DNA of 64,000 bases from Parvicella tangerina (GCF_907165195.1 NZ_OU015584.1:682001-746000); one strand, 5' to 3'; positions 9,828 through 18,610 are shown, counted from the stretch's first letter. The notes: generated by a model from the letters alone, not told the origin. Program-made: numbers and translations.

Positions 9828-9835
9828 TAAATTTG
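9828..9835 (+). promoter_or_regulatory. -7 promoter element TAAATTTG upstream of the barrel/EF-hand gene
   Basis: TAAATTTG fits TAnnTTTG. It is 79 bases from the ATG at 9915, a longer leader than most genes here. The stretch between holds an out-of-register reading frame but nothing I recognise. Confidence 0.45.
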
Positions 9836-9914
9836 TTTGTTGAAGGTGTGAAATCCTTCTACAAAACACGTGTTTCTTTCTACTAATGGGAAGAAATTAA
9901 AAACTACTGTCAAG

Positions 9915-11213
9915 ATGAAAAAAGTACTACTACTTTTATCTGTGTTCGTTATGGGGAATGGCTTTGCGCAGTTCCTTGAAGAAGAAATGCCTGATGTGCT
10001 TACTATTGGAGCTGGTGCTGGGTTTTCTTCTTTTGTCGGAGACTTAACATTTGAATCAAATGTTTCTAAGTTGTCTAACATTCGACCTTCCTATACTTTT
10101 AATTTGGAAAGAAGGTTTGGAGAGATTGTAGGGGTTCAACTTGAAGGGTTCTATGGTAAACTCGCTTCTAACGAAAGAAGTAAAACTATTGAGCATAACC
10201 GAAATTTTGAATCTAAGCTGATTCAGGTTGGCGCTAACTTTGTTTTTCACTTTGATAACGATTTGGTCATCCATAAAAAATCGCCTTTCTCTCCGTATAT
10301 TTCTGCTGGATTTCACTGGATGAGTTTTGACGCTTACGGAGATCTTAAGGATAAAAATGGAGTAGAGTATAACTACTGGGATAACGGAACGATATGGGAT
10401 GTTAGTCAGGGAGATACAGCTGGTGGAGCAGGTAATCAAATCTATAGGGATTATGATTATGAAACTCAACTAACGGATTCTGTTGAGAATTATAATAGAT
10501 GGACTTTCGCAGTTCCTCTTACGTTTGGATTGAAGTGGAAGTTTACGCCTAGATTACAGGGGCGCGTTTTTGGAACTTATAACCTCACTTTTACGGATTG
10601 GATCGATAATGTTAGTGCAAACGATAACAATGACAAGTATTTGTACGCAGGATTTTCTGTTCATTACGTCATTAAGAAAAAAGATCATACCTATGATGAT
10701 GTAGATTTTGACGCTCTGGATAACTCAGACAAAGATCAGGATGGAGTAGTGGATACTGAAGATTTTTGTCAGAACACACCTTCAGGAATTGAAGTAGATA
10801 ACAGTGGTTGTCCATTGGATGCTGATAAAGACGGTGTGCCTGACTACATGGATAAAGAACCAAATACTCCGGCAGGTGTGGTAGTGGATGAGGAAGGAAG
10901 AGAGTTGACCGATGAGTTGCTAGCTGAACGATTGGCTGAGAAAGAGAAAATTGTTGAAGAAAGAAAACAATCGTTCTCCGAAGATGCTTCCCAGCAGAAG
11001 TTAGATCAAATATCTTCTGAAATAGAAAAGAATGCTGGTCAGAATGGAGGTCAGTCAAATATTCCTCTTGAATTGCAAGAGGCAGATCTTGACGGAAATG
11101 GCATCATTTCTTCTAAGGAAATCTCTGCTGCAATTGATGGTTTCTTTGAAGGAAGTAATAACTTCTCAGTTAGATTGCTGCATGAGTTAATCGATTACTT
11201 CTTTGAACAATAA
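9915..11213 (+). CDS. Outer-membrane beta-barrel protein with TSP3 and EF-hand calcium motifs
   Basis: The 432-residue protein has a clear signal peptide (MKKVLLLLSVFVMGNGFAQ), which is why I start at ATG 9915 rather than at an upstream in-frame ATG at 9870. Residues 30-260 alternate like an outer-membrane barrel (GAGAGFSSFVGDL, later LYAGFSVHYVIKKK). Thrombospondin type 3-like Asp repeats follow (DKDQDGVVDTEDFC and DADKDGVPDYMD, about 275-310), then a charged coiled-coil stretch. A single EF-hand loop DLDGNGIISSKE lies near residue 395. The expected OmpA peptidoglycan-binding domain, common after TSP3 repeats, is absent. No function is known to me. A strong terminator follows, so it is monocistronic. 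Confidence 0.75.
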   Translation: MKKVLLLLSVFVMGNGFAQFLEEEMPDVLTIGAGAGFSSFVGDLTFESNVSKLSNIRPSYTFNLERRFGEIVGVQLEGFYGKLASNERSKTIEHNRNFESKLIQVGANFVFHFDNDLVIHKKSPFSPYISAGFHWMSFDAYGDLKDKNGVEYNYWDNGTIWDVSQGDTAGGAGNQIYRDYDYETQLTDSVENYNRWTFAVPLTFGLKWKFTPRLQGRVFGTYNLTFTDWIDNVSANDNNDKYLYAGFSVHYVIKKKDHTYDDVDFDALDNSDKDQDGVVDTEDFCQNTPSGIEVDNSGCPLDADKDGVPDYMDKEPNTPAGVVVDEEGRELTDELLAERLAEKEKIVEERKQSFSEDASQQKLDQISSEIEKNAGQNGGQSNIPLELQEADLDGNGIISSKEISAAIDGFFEGSNNFSVRLLHELIDYFFEQ

Positions 11214-11237
11214 GATAGTTTATTTTTGATTTAAAGG

Positions 11238-11266
11238 CCCTCAGTGAATCAACGCTGGGGGTTTTT
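11238..11266 (+). terminator. Rho-independent terminator after the barrel/EF-hand gene
   Basis: A 9-bp stem (CCCTCAGTG with CGCTGGGGG, two G-U pairs) closes on the loop AATCAA and is followed by TTTTT. This is the clearest plus-strand terminator in the first 20 kb and separates the gene from the WD40-caspase promoter. Confidence 0.85.
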
Positions 11267-11275
11267 AATACGTAA

Positions 11276-11314
11276 TTTTTCGTAGATATAGGTTTCTTAT
11301 TTCGCTTAACTTTG
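11276..11314 (+). promoter_or_regulatory. Promoter with TTTTTCGTA box, 22-bp spacer and TAACTTTG -7 element
   Basis: TTTTTCGTA (11276-11284), exactly 22 bases, then TAACTTTG (11307-11314), 18 bases before the WD40-caspase ATG. The same layout with an ACGTA-type box recurs before 14602, 30569, 39094 (minus) and 58531. A second CGTA lies at 11271-11274, so the extended sequence resembles that at the 39094 promoter at 14 of 16 positions. Confidence 0.6.
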
Positions 11315-11332
11315 AGTGCTATTATCGCTGCA

Positions 11333-14300
11333 ATGAAAAGGTTATTTATACTAAGTCTGTCACTTCTGCTCTTGTTTCTGACACACGCTCAAGACGGAGC
11401 TGTATTTATGAGAATAAACCCTAAGGGGCACATGAGCCAAATACGAACGATCAATGTGTCATCAGATGGAAAATACATTGTCTCAGGTGGTTTCGATAAG
11501 ACAGCGATAAAGTGGAAAACGAAATCTGGAAAAATTGAACAGACATTCAGAGGTGAGATTGGCATCGGCAGTGAAGGAATGATCTACCATTCAGCATTGT
11601 CTCCAGACAACAAGTATTTGGCACTGGCAGGATGGTTCGGTGCAGATGATGAAACTGAAGTCCTTGGGGATGTGCGTTTGTTTGATTTTGAGACAGGAGA
11701 ATTAGTTCGGGTATTTAAAGGTTTAGGTTACACGCCTGTAGGAATCGGTTTCTCAAAGGATGGAAAGTACATCGTTTGTGGTGACGAAAATAGTGATATC
11801 CTGAAGTGGGAGGTAGAATCAGGTAAACTTGTTGATCGGTTTGATTATCACTCAAAAGAGTACAATGAAACACTATTTAAATTAGCTATTAATAATGATA
11901 GAATGGTTTCAATTGATTGGCGCGGGCATGTGTGTCTTTGGGATTTAAATAAGCCTGGCCGTCCAATAGCAATTGATGATCAATTTATTAAAGAGGCACT
12001 GACTAACGATATAGGACCTGTTGCTATTCATCCTTCAGGAGAGGAAGTATTGATTAGCCTAAATAATGTGATTGTTGTCCTAGACGAAAAACTGAGATAT
12101 GTTGAATACTTTGAGAAGCCTGAAGGACATCCAGGTTTTCTCAAGTATAATCAATCAGGCTCAATGTTTTTAACAGGAATTGTTGGTAGCGGTACGAATG
12201 CAAAGCCATGCTCCGTGTATAAAAAAGTTGATGGAGCCTATGTCGAAATCTGTCAATATCGAGGACATACAAATACAGTTCTCGCAGGAGATTTTATTGA
12301 CGATCACCACATGGTCACTGCAGGAGGCGAAATGGAAGAAATCCATGTCTGGAAATTGAATGACGATAATACCACGACATTTGTCAATGAGTTGAAAGGC
12401 GAGGGTGAGCCCTATTATTCTGCTGGAAAAAACACTGAAAAAATCGGTTTCACCAACAATTGGTCAGCAAATGAAGGAAGGTCTGTGCTGCAAAAAGAGT
12501 TTGATCTTGTGACGAAAGATGTCTACTCAATTGAAGTTGACGATTATCGAAAACCTCGATTCGAATGGAAAGCGACACGAATTTCTCCAATATCATATTA
12601 TACTACTGATGACGGTTTAGAAATTAAGGAAGACAGAACTGTAATTGACACCATACTGAGACAATATTGGGATGGTAGTCGTCATAACGCATATACATTT
12701 TCTGATAATGGTTATATTATCTCTGGAGGAAGTTATGGGATCATTACAGCTCATAATCGAGAGGGGGTTATGACCAACAGGTTCGTGTCTCATGAAGGGG
12801 AGATTTGGAGTTGTAGAATTTCAAATGATGGGAAAAATCTGGTGACTTGCGGTACGGATAAGACAATACGTATTTGGCCGCTTGATAAACTAGGAATACA
12901 GAACCCTTCAAGTCCAGAGAAGTCTGTAAGAGAAGTAATGGATGAACTGTATGTGCCGCTTAGCGAAGATCCTTACAAGTCTATTTTTCAAATGGAGAAG
13001 ATCACGAAATACGCAGACGACCGAACATTTGAATCTTGGGAACTCATTATCAATAAACTTAAGAAAGGGGATTGGCCATGTCAATTCTTAGAAGATCGTC
13101 TGAACTTCTATAAAAGTACAATCATCTATCCAACAATTTCGATTTACATGAATGATGATAACGAGTGGATTATCTGGAATCATGATGGATATTTTACTTC
13201 TTCACGAAATGGTGCCAAATACGTAGGGTATCACGTCAACCAAGGTCAGGATAAGGAAGCAAAGTTCTACCCGTTTGAACAGTTTGATCTTAAGTATAAT
13301 AGACCCGATATCATCCTTAAAGACCTTGACCTAGGTTACGATAATTTAATTAAATACTACTACAAGCTATATCAGAAGCGGTTAAAAAAGCATGGTATGA
13401 CAGAAGCTGATTTGCAGAAGGAAATCCATGCTCCCAAGTTGGAGCTAATAGATGTCTCAAAAGAAGAAGGTAGTGATTGGGCAACGATCAGATTGCGCGC
13501 AGAGGATAGTAAGTATTCACTGAGTAAGGTGATGGTATACTTAAATGGAGTTCCAGTTCATGGAAGTAATGGAACTGCGGCTAATTTTGTGAAAGGAGAG
13601 CAGGAGATAGACGTAGAGTTGGTGAAAGGAACCAATAAATTTGAGTTTTCGGTTCTGAATGATCGAGGAGTGGAATCCTTGAAGGTCTACCATGAGATGG
13701 AAAATGGCGAAGTTGGCGAAAGGCCTAACCTTTTCATCGTTTCAATCGGAACCTCAAAATACCTCGAAAGTGAGTTCAACTTGAAGTATGCGGCCAAAGA
13801 TGCCCAGGATGTTGTAGAGCTTTTTAAGGGAGATGCTAAGTATGAGCAAGTTTATAGCAAGATATTAACCGATGAAGAAGTTACTAAAGAGAATATTGAT
13901 CGATTAAAAGGATTTCTAATGGGAGCCGGAAGAAATGATGTGGTTATGGTTTTTGTAGCTGGACATGGAGTGCTGGATGAGTCATTCAATTATTATTATG
14001 GTACACATGACATTGATTTTAATGATCCGGAAAAGAATGGAGTTCCTTACGAAGAAATTGAGGCACTTGTAGAAGGTCTTAGAGCTTTGAAAAAAGTTTT
14101 GATTATGGATACCTGTCATAGTGGAGAACTCGACAAAGAAGACGTAGAATTAGCAGAAGAACAATCCACTGAAGAAACGGATGTGATGTTCAGAAATGTG
14201 GGTCGAGCTGTCAAGGAGAAGACAGTTGGAATGGGGAATAATGCACAAATGATGAAGGAGCTGTTTGTTGACCTAAGGAAAGGAACAGGAGCAACGGTAA

Positions 14301-14539
14301 TTGCTAGTTCTGGAGGTGCTGAGTTTAGTATGGAAAGCGATGAATGGAAAAATGGCCTGTTTACCTATTGCCTGATCAATGGGATCAAAACGAAAGAAGC
14401 TGATATAGACCGTAATGGGATTATCCATCTTTCAGAAGTAAAAAGCTATGTGCAAGATAAAGTGTATGAATTAAGTGGAGGAAGACAAACGCCAAGTTCT
14501 AGAATTGAGAATTTGACGTATGATTTTCAAGTGTGGTAA
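11333..14539 (+). CDS. Secreted WD40-repeat caspase-like protease (peptidase C14)
   Basis: The 1068-residue protein begins with a signal peptide (MKRLFILSLSLLLLFLTHA). WD40 repeats form a propeller over about 20-530, with recurring SxDGKYIVSGGxD and IRIWPL phrases. A linker with an Ig-like segment follows. A caspase/metacaspase p20-like domain runs from about 797 and has catalytic His878 in VAGHG and Cys928 in MDTCHSG. An acidic loop after the Cys could be a processing or calcium site. The start is ATG 11333, because the TTG at 11312 is part of the -7 box. Export argues against an intracellular death or defence role; its substrates are unknown. It is followed by a barrel protein gene with the same promoter type. 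Confidence 0.88.
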   Translation: MKRLFILSLSLLLLFLTHAQDGAVFMRINPKGHMSQIRTINVSSDGKYIVSGGFDKTAIKWKTKSGKIEQTFRGEIGIGSEGMIYHSALSPDNKYLALAGWFGADDETEVLGDVRLFDFETGELVRVFKGLGYTPVGIGFSKDGKYIVCGDENSDILKWEVESGKLVDRFDYHSKEYNETLFKLAINNDRMVSIDWRGHVCLWDLNKPGRPIAIDDQFIKEALTNDIGPVAIHPSGEEVLISLNNVIVVLDEKLRYVEYFEKPEGHPGFLKYNQSGSMFLTGIVGSGTNAKPCSVYKKVDGAYVEICQYRGHTNTVLAGDFIDDHHMVTAGGEMEEIHVWKLNDDNTTTFVNELKGEGEPYYSAGKNTEKIGFTNNWSANEGRSVLQKEFDLVTKDVYSIEVDDYRKPRFEWKATRISPISYYTTDDGLEIKEDRTVIDTILRQYWDGSRHNAYTFSDNGYIISGGSYGIITAHNREGVMTNRFVSHEGEIWSCRISNDGKNLVTCGTDKTIRIWPLDKLGIQNPSSPEKSVREVMDELYVPLSEDPYKSIFQMEKITKYADDRTFESWELIINKLKKGDWPCQFLEDRLNFYKSTIIYPTISIYMNDDNEWIIWNHDGYFTSSRNGAKYVGYHVNQGQDKEAKFYPFEQFDLKYNRPDIILKDLDLGYDNLIKYYYKLYQKRLKKHGMTEADLQKEIHAPKLELIDVSKEEGSDWATIRLRAEDSKYSLSKVMVYLNGVPVHGSNGTAANFVKGEQEIDVELVKGTNKFEFSVLNDRGVESLKVYHEMENGEVGERPNLFIVSIGTSKYLESEFNLKYAAKDAQDVVELFKGDAKYEQVYSKILTDEEVTKENIDRLKGFLMGAGRNDVVMVFVAGHGVLDESFNYYYGTHDIDFNDPEKNGVPYEEIEALVEGLRALKKVLIMDTCHSGELDKEDVELAEEQSTEETDVMFRNVGRAVKEKTVGMGNNAQMMKELFVDLRKGTGATVIASSGGAEFSMESDEWKNGLFTYCLINGIKTKEADIDRNGIIHLSEVKSYVQDKVYELSGGRQTPSSRIENLTYDFQVW

Positions 14540-14550
14540 GAAAATAAGGA

Positions 14551-14590
14551 ATTTTACGTATTTCTGATTTTTATCGAAACCTTAAATTTG
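14551..14590 (+). promoter_or_regulatory. Promoter with ATTTTACGTA box, 22-bp spacer and TAAATTTG -7 element
   Basis: ATTTTACGTA (14551-14560), 22 bases, TAAATTTG (14583-14590), then 11 A-rich bases to the ATG at 14602. It is the same arrangement as before the upstream caspase gene, so the two adjacent genes look co-regulated but separately transcribed. Confidence 0.6.
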
Positions 14591-14601
14591 AAAAAAAAGC
14601 A

Positions 14602-15510
14602 ATGAAAAACCTACTTTATACCATTCTTCTTGCGTGTTCCGCTTTTACTGCCTATGCTCAACCAGAATCTTATGTCGTGATCGGTTATGGAGCAGAATTT
14701 AACAGTTTTAGTAAGGCTTATAAGAATTGGAACTCGGCATTTAATAGTCAAAATGCGCAGCCAGTTACCATAATGAATAGTGATGGTACAACCCAAACGG
14801 ACTACACCCCTGTTGAATTTGATAAGGATAAGTTTAACACAACCAACTGGGTGTTTAAAATGGGGGTCTTGACAGAAGGATTTTATTTTGAAAGTGATAT
14901 GTCTATGCTTATGCAGGAGTTGTTTGCAGTGGGTTATGAGTGGGTGGCCGACAAAGACCTCAAACCAACCTTACACTACGGTACAGCGAAACTTAGAAAA
15001 ATTGACGAAAATACAGGCATAGATTCAGCCTACGGCCTTGGCAGTGCAGGGAATTTATGGAACCTTGACTTTGGTTTTGGAGGAAACTTTATGGTAGGTC
15101 CGTACACAGGATTTTCAGCACTTAGTACGCACGCTTTTGATAATGTAGGTTCTATTTATGCGACTAACCAAGAAACTTATAGGTTGTTTGATGATGGAAT
15201 GGTCTTCGGTAGTTTAGGAATTGGGTTTCACATGAATATTGAAAATCAAGCATTGGTTAGTCTCAGAGTCAACAGGATTAGAACAAGGTCCAAAAAAGGA
15301 TTTTTCTCAAATGATGAGTACGAACCATGGAGAGGAATTGAGATATACCCTTCACTAAAAGTTTGGGGTGGTGATGAGGCTGGCATTTACCTTGAGGTCT
15401 TTGGTAAATATTATATTTTTCCAGAATATGAAAATCCAGAGGTGATCATGCCTGGCTTTAATTTTAGTACTGTTGGAGTCTCTCTTGGCTTCTACATCCC
15501 TTACTATTAG
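14602..15510 (+). CDS. Predicted outer-membrane protein of unknown function
   Basis: I do not recognise the family. The 302-residue protein has a signal peptide (MKNLLYTILLACSAFTAYA). Amphipathic strands rich in Gly and aromatic residues run to a C-terminus ending in Tyr-Tyr after FSTVGVSLGFYIP, the usual look of a Bacteroidota outer-membrane barrel. Strand-like stretches include NLDFGFGGNFMVGPYTGFSAL and MVFGSLGIGFHMN. It shares its promoter type with the WD40-caspase gene upstream and could be its surface partner, but that is only inferred from position. The radical SAM gene begins 24 bases after its stop. Confidence 0.7.
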   Translation: MKNLLYTILLACSAFTAYAQPESYVVIGYGAEFNSFSKAYKNWNSAFNSQNAQPVTIMNSDGTTQTDYTPVEFDKDKFNTTNWVFKMGVLTEGFYFESDMSMLMQELFAVGYEWVADKDLKPTLHYGTAKLRKIDENTGIDSAYGLGSAGNLWNLDFGFGGNFMVGPYTGFSALSTHAFDNVGSIYATNQETYRLFDDGMVFGSLGIGFHMNIENQALVSLRVNRIRTRSKKGFFSNDEYEPWRGIEIYPSLKVWGGDEAGIYLEVFGKYYIFPEYENPEVIMPGFNFSTVGVSLGFYIPYY

Positions 15511-15534
15511 ACTTCATTTGGTACCGTTGTGTGT

Positions 15535-16419
15535 ATGTTTGGATTCCCGATTACCTACCATGAACCTTTGTTTAGACCCCCAAGTGAGGGTCGGTCTTTG
15601 ATCATTCAGGTAACGCTTGGCTGTTCATGGAACAAGTGTTCGTTCTGTGAAATGTATACCAGTAAACATTTTACTGTAAGAAAACAAGAGGACGTTTTTC
15701 AAGATATTGAAGCATTTAAACCCTGGGCTGATCAAATCACAAAAGTTTTTCTGGCAGATGGAGACCCATTAGTATTGTCGAATAAGAAACTGATGCCCAT
15801 TTTGGAAAAGATCAATGCTACTTTTCCAAACTTAAGACGCATCTCAACTTATGCCTCTCCTTCAAATATTAATCGAAAATCAGACGAGGACTTGAAGGAG
15901 CTTCAGGATGCAGGACTTCAGCTGCTTTATGTCGGCATTGAATCAGGTGATGATGCAACTTTAGAGGCTATTCAAAAGGGGGAGACTTTTGAAAGCACAG
16001 TTACAGGAATTAACAAGGCGCAAAGGGTCGGGATGGATACGTCAGTAATGATTATTACTGGAGTCGGGGGTAGATACCACACAGAGCAACATGCTGTCCG
16101 ATCTGCGGAAGTCTTGAACGCTATTCAACCCAAGTTCGCTTCAACTTTGGTGCTTACAGCCCATAAAGGACTAGAGCATTATAAATCACGTTTTAAAGGT
16201 GAGTTTATTGAGCTCAATCTCACTGAGCAATTAGATGAGATGAAGAGGTTTATGGAGAAAGTGGAGTTAAAGAATACGATCTTTAGAAGCGATCATGCTT
16301 CCAATCGTTTGGTGCTTAAAGGCGTTTTAGGTAAGGATAAAGAGAGGTTTCTTGCTCAAATCGAACAGGCTATTCAAGACCCGTATGGTAAAACGAGGCA
16401 AGTGTATGGAGGTTACTAG
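15535..16419 (+). CDS. Radical SAM protein
   Basis: The 294-residue protein has the 4Fe-4S cysteine cluster as GCSWNKCSFC (Cys spacing 4 then 2 residues), near residue 25. That spacing is typical of a B12-free COG1032-like subgroup rather than the classical 3-then-2. Downstream are the TIM-barrel phrases VFLADGDPL, RRISTYASPSNI and LLYVGIESGDD, which bind S-adenosylmethionine. The subfamily is usually annotated simply as radical SAM with unknown substrate. I use ATG 15535; a GTG at 15529 would add two residues. It converges with the acyltransferase gene, with 4 bases between the two stops, and I see no terminator there. Confidence 0.85.
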   Translation: MFGFPITYHEPLFRPPSEGRSLIIQVTLGCSWNKCSFCEMYTSKHFTVRKQEDVFQDIEAFKPWADQITKVFLADGDPLVLSNKKLMPILEKINATFPNLRRISTYASPSNINRKSDEDLKELQDAGLQLLYVGIESGDDATLEAIQKGETFESTVTGINKAQRVGMDTSVMIITGVGGRYHTEQHAVRSAEVLNAIQPKFASTLVLTAHKGLEHYKSRFKGEFIELNLTEQLDEMKRFMEKVELKNTIFRSDHASNRLVLKGVLGKDKERFLAQIEQAIQDPYGKTRQVYGGY

Positions 16420-16423
16420 TCAA

Positions 16424-18388
16424 TTAAAGAAGTTTATGCTCAATTAAGAAAGAGTAAAAATGATCCAACATGAGTAGAGCTCCTTCTTTTGTAAGGTGGT
16501 GAGTGTCTCTGAACGCAATTACTCCTTCAATTGTACGAGGACAATTATCACCCTCAGGGCAGTAGATGGGAAGGGGGTTGAACAAAAATAAATGAGAATT
16601 CTCCTGACTCAATTGCTTCATTTTAGCATACCATTTTTCTGGGAAACGACTTTCCAGAAAGTCCTTTTTAGCGACTGGATTGCATTCTGGAGAGATATTT
16701 CTAAACCATTGAGGAGTGCATATCTCTGTATTATTAGGTACTGGAACGTCAAACTCAACATTCGGAAGAAAGAGAATTACATTGATACCTCTTTCTCTGG
16801 TTTTGTTTAGGACTTCAGTTAGTTCTTTTACCCACATATCATATCCAAACCCTTGCTCCAATTTAATTTCTGAGTGGTCAATATACTTTTCCCCAGATCC
16901 ATTTAGATAAGGAATTTCATAAAGGTAGCGCATTCGGCTTGACAAAATTAAAATGTCATCTTTTTTGAGAGAGGCAAGCGCAGCATCTAGTTTTGGCATA
17001 TCTTCCATAGTTCCATTAGGAATCAAGATATAGTTTGGGTCATTGTTCTTGATGATTTCAATGCCATATTTATCCGCAATTACCTTAAGCATCGGTAGAA
17101 TGTGAATAGAGTGAGAATTCCCAAAAACTCGTATTTTACTACATTTCGGATTGTCAATAGTAGGTTCCAGGCTATTATGATGCTCGTCTACAGTTACCTC
17201 CTGTACTTTTCCCGCATAAAATCTATTAATAGTAGAGAACTTAAAAGAATATACAATTAGCAAGAAAGGAACCATCAAAAGACCTAAGGTTAGTTTCGGT
17301 TTGATTTCCCTGCGCCAACTCGTATGTCTTAATGGCATTTCAATTAAATGATAGGAAATCATAGAAAGCCCAAAAAACAGTACAATCAAAATGGGAAGAG
17401 TTGTTATGCTAACTCCAATAGTCCATCGAGCAATCGTTAGAATCACCCAGTGCCAGAGGTAAAGTGAATAGGATATCTTCCCCAAATAAACCATCAACGG
17501 ATTGTCGAGAACTTTGAATTCTCGCAGTTTATCAAGTTCGCAAAGCTTTATTTTTAAGATAGTGAGATATGAAACAAAACCAATCGATAAAGTTGTCCAA
17601 CCAGTATCATTTTTTGGTAACAAAAATATCATAAGGGTGATTAAAAGAAGAAATGTTAGCGGTGTCTTGTAAATAATACGACTTACCAGATCATTATTAC
17701 CTCTTTTTAAGTGAAAGAAAAGTAAGCAGCCTAATCCTATTTCCCAAAACCTGAAAGGCATTAAAAAATATGCACCCATAGGATTTGTATCGATGGTATA
17801 TAAATAGAGGCCAAGAGATACTAAACTAAGTATGAATATTGTTGCAAAGAGGCTTTTTGAATGGTCCTTTTCTTTAGCGGTTCGTCTGGCGAAGAGCAAC
17901 CATATAATAAGCGGGTAGAAATAATAGAACTGTTCTTCTACCGCCAAAGACCATGTATGGGTGAAAGGGTTTAGTTTGGAAGACTCCCCCCAATAGTCAA
18001 CTGCATTGAGGTAGAGATTGAAGTTTGAAAGCCCTGGTATAGACAAGAGCCCTGTGCTTATATATCGATTAGGTTGTAGAGAAAAAAAACTGATGCATAA
18101 GGACGCAATAACAAAACAAAAAAGTAACGCTGGAACAAGTCTTTTTACCCTTCTTTTATAAAAACCAATAAAAAAACTTTTTAAATCTGTTTTTTTTCGG
18201 TTCAAAAGTGAAGATGTTATTACAAATCCTGAAATAACAAAGAATACATCTACACCCAAATAACCGCTGGGTAATAGAAAATCCTTGAAGTGATTAATAA
18301 TTACCGCGAGAACTGCAATGGCTCTGAGTCCATCAATTGGGATGCTGTACTTTTTGAGATTGATAGAACTGTGTGAATCTTTGATCAT
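16424..18388 (-). CDS. OafA-type acyltransferase 3 with C-terminal SGNH domain
   Basis: The 654-residue protein would O-acylate a surface glycan. Residues 10-360 form the ten-helix acyltransferase 3 domain (IDGLRAIAVLAVIINHF, FFVISGFVITSSLL, THTWSLAVEEQFYYFYP), with the His and Glu-Gln-Phe motifs used for acyl transfer. A periplasmic SGNH hydrolase-like domain follows (VFGNSHSIHILPML for the Gly/Asn-His-Ser block; FRDTHHLTKEGA for the terminal Asp-x-x-His). The first block reads GNSHS rather than GDSHS, so the SGNH Asp is replaced by Asn. The start is ATG at 18388: an upstream TTG lies inside the -7 box. It is monocistronic and convergent with the radical SAM gene. Confidence 0.9.
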   Translation of the reverse strand: MIKDSHSSINLKKYSIPIDGLRAIAVLAVIINHFKDFLLPSGYLGVDVFFVISGFVITSSLLNRKKTDLKSFFIGFYKRRVKRLVPALLFCFVIASLCISFFSLQPNRYISTGLLSIPGLSNFNLYLNAVDYWGESSKLNPFTHTWSLAVEEQFYYFYPLIIWLLFARRTAKEKDHSKSLFATIFILSLVSLGLYLYTIDTNPMGAYFLMPFRFWEIGLGCLLFFHLKRGNNDLVSRIIYKTPLTFLLLITLMIFLLPKNDTGWTTLSIGFVSYLTILKIKLCELDKLREFKVLDNPLMVYLGKISYSLYLWHWVILTIARWTIGVSITTLPILIVLFFGLSMISYHLIEMPLRHTSWRREIKPKLTLGLLMVPFLLIVYSFKFSTINRFYAGKVQEVTVDEHHNSLEPTIDNPKCSKIRVFGNSHSIHILPMLKVIADKYGIEIIKNNDPNYILIPNGTMEDMPKLDAALASLKKDDILILSSRMRYLYEIPYLNGSGEKYIDHSEIKLEQGFGYDMWVKELTEVLNKTRERGINVILFLPNVEFDVPVPNNTEICTPQWFRNISPECNPVAKKDFLESRFPEKWYAKMKQLSQENSHLFLFNPLPIYCPEGDNCPRTIEGVIAFRDTHHLTKEGALLMLDHFYSFLIEHKLL

Positions 18389-18406
18389 TGAAAAATTAAT
18401 CAGGCT

Positions 18407-18414
18407 CAAATATA
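18407..18414 (-). promoter_or_regulatory. -7 promoter element TATATTTG upstream of the acyltransferase
   Basis: On the minus strand TATATTTG fits TAnnTTTG, with 18 bases to the ATG at 18388. Its TTG is in frame with the acyltransferase gene and would be mistaken for a start. Confidence 0.5.
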
Positions 18415-18499
18415 GAAATAATAAGTATTGTGTATGAATTCATCTCAAAAGTGCTTCATGTGGTAAAGTCTAAGTATTCAAATGAACATAGATAAAATG

Positions 18500-18527
18500 A
18501 AAAAAAGCCTCACTTTCGTAAGGCTTT
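18500..18527 (-). terminator. Rho-independent terminator immediately after tRNA-Leu
   Basis: On the minus strand AAAGCCTTAC pairs with GTGAGGCTTT (10 bp, one G-U) over a GAAA tetraloop and runs into a T tract. The stem starts 2 bases beyond the tRNA discriminator base, so the trailer is minimal. The rest of the 344-base gap 18389-18732 holds only the tRNA and promoter elements. Confidence 0.85.
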
Positions 18528-18528
18528 G

Positions 18529-18610
18529 TACCGAAGGTCGGGGTCGAACCGACACTCCCGAAGGAACACGAGTTTGAGTCGTGCGCGTCTACCAATTCCG
18601 CCACTTCGGC
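18529..18610 (-). tRNA. tRNA-Leu (anticodon CAA)
   Basis: The 82-base minus-strand sequence folds as a class II tRNA. The acceptor arm is GCCGAAG with CTTCGGT (one G-U). The D region is GGCGGAATTGGTAGACGC, the anticodon arm CACGA-CTCAAAC-TCGTG gives anticodon CAA, and a short variable arm is present. The T arm carries GTTCGA. It reads UUG codons. The 3' CCA is not encoded (the bases after A73 are CAA), so it must be added by nucleotidyltransferase. Confidence 0.95.

Noticed and set aside
10672-11058. Minus-strand open frame of 128 codons inside the barrel/EF-hand gene
   Set aside because: It is a frame shadow: no signal or domain, leucine/histidine-rich translation, and it lies fully within a convincing gene on the other strand.
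11333-14539. Caspase gene as part of an antiphage system
   Set aside because: It has a signal peptide and no neighbouring effector, sensor or nuclease genes; the next gene is an outer-membrane protein.
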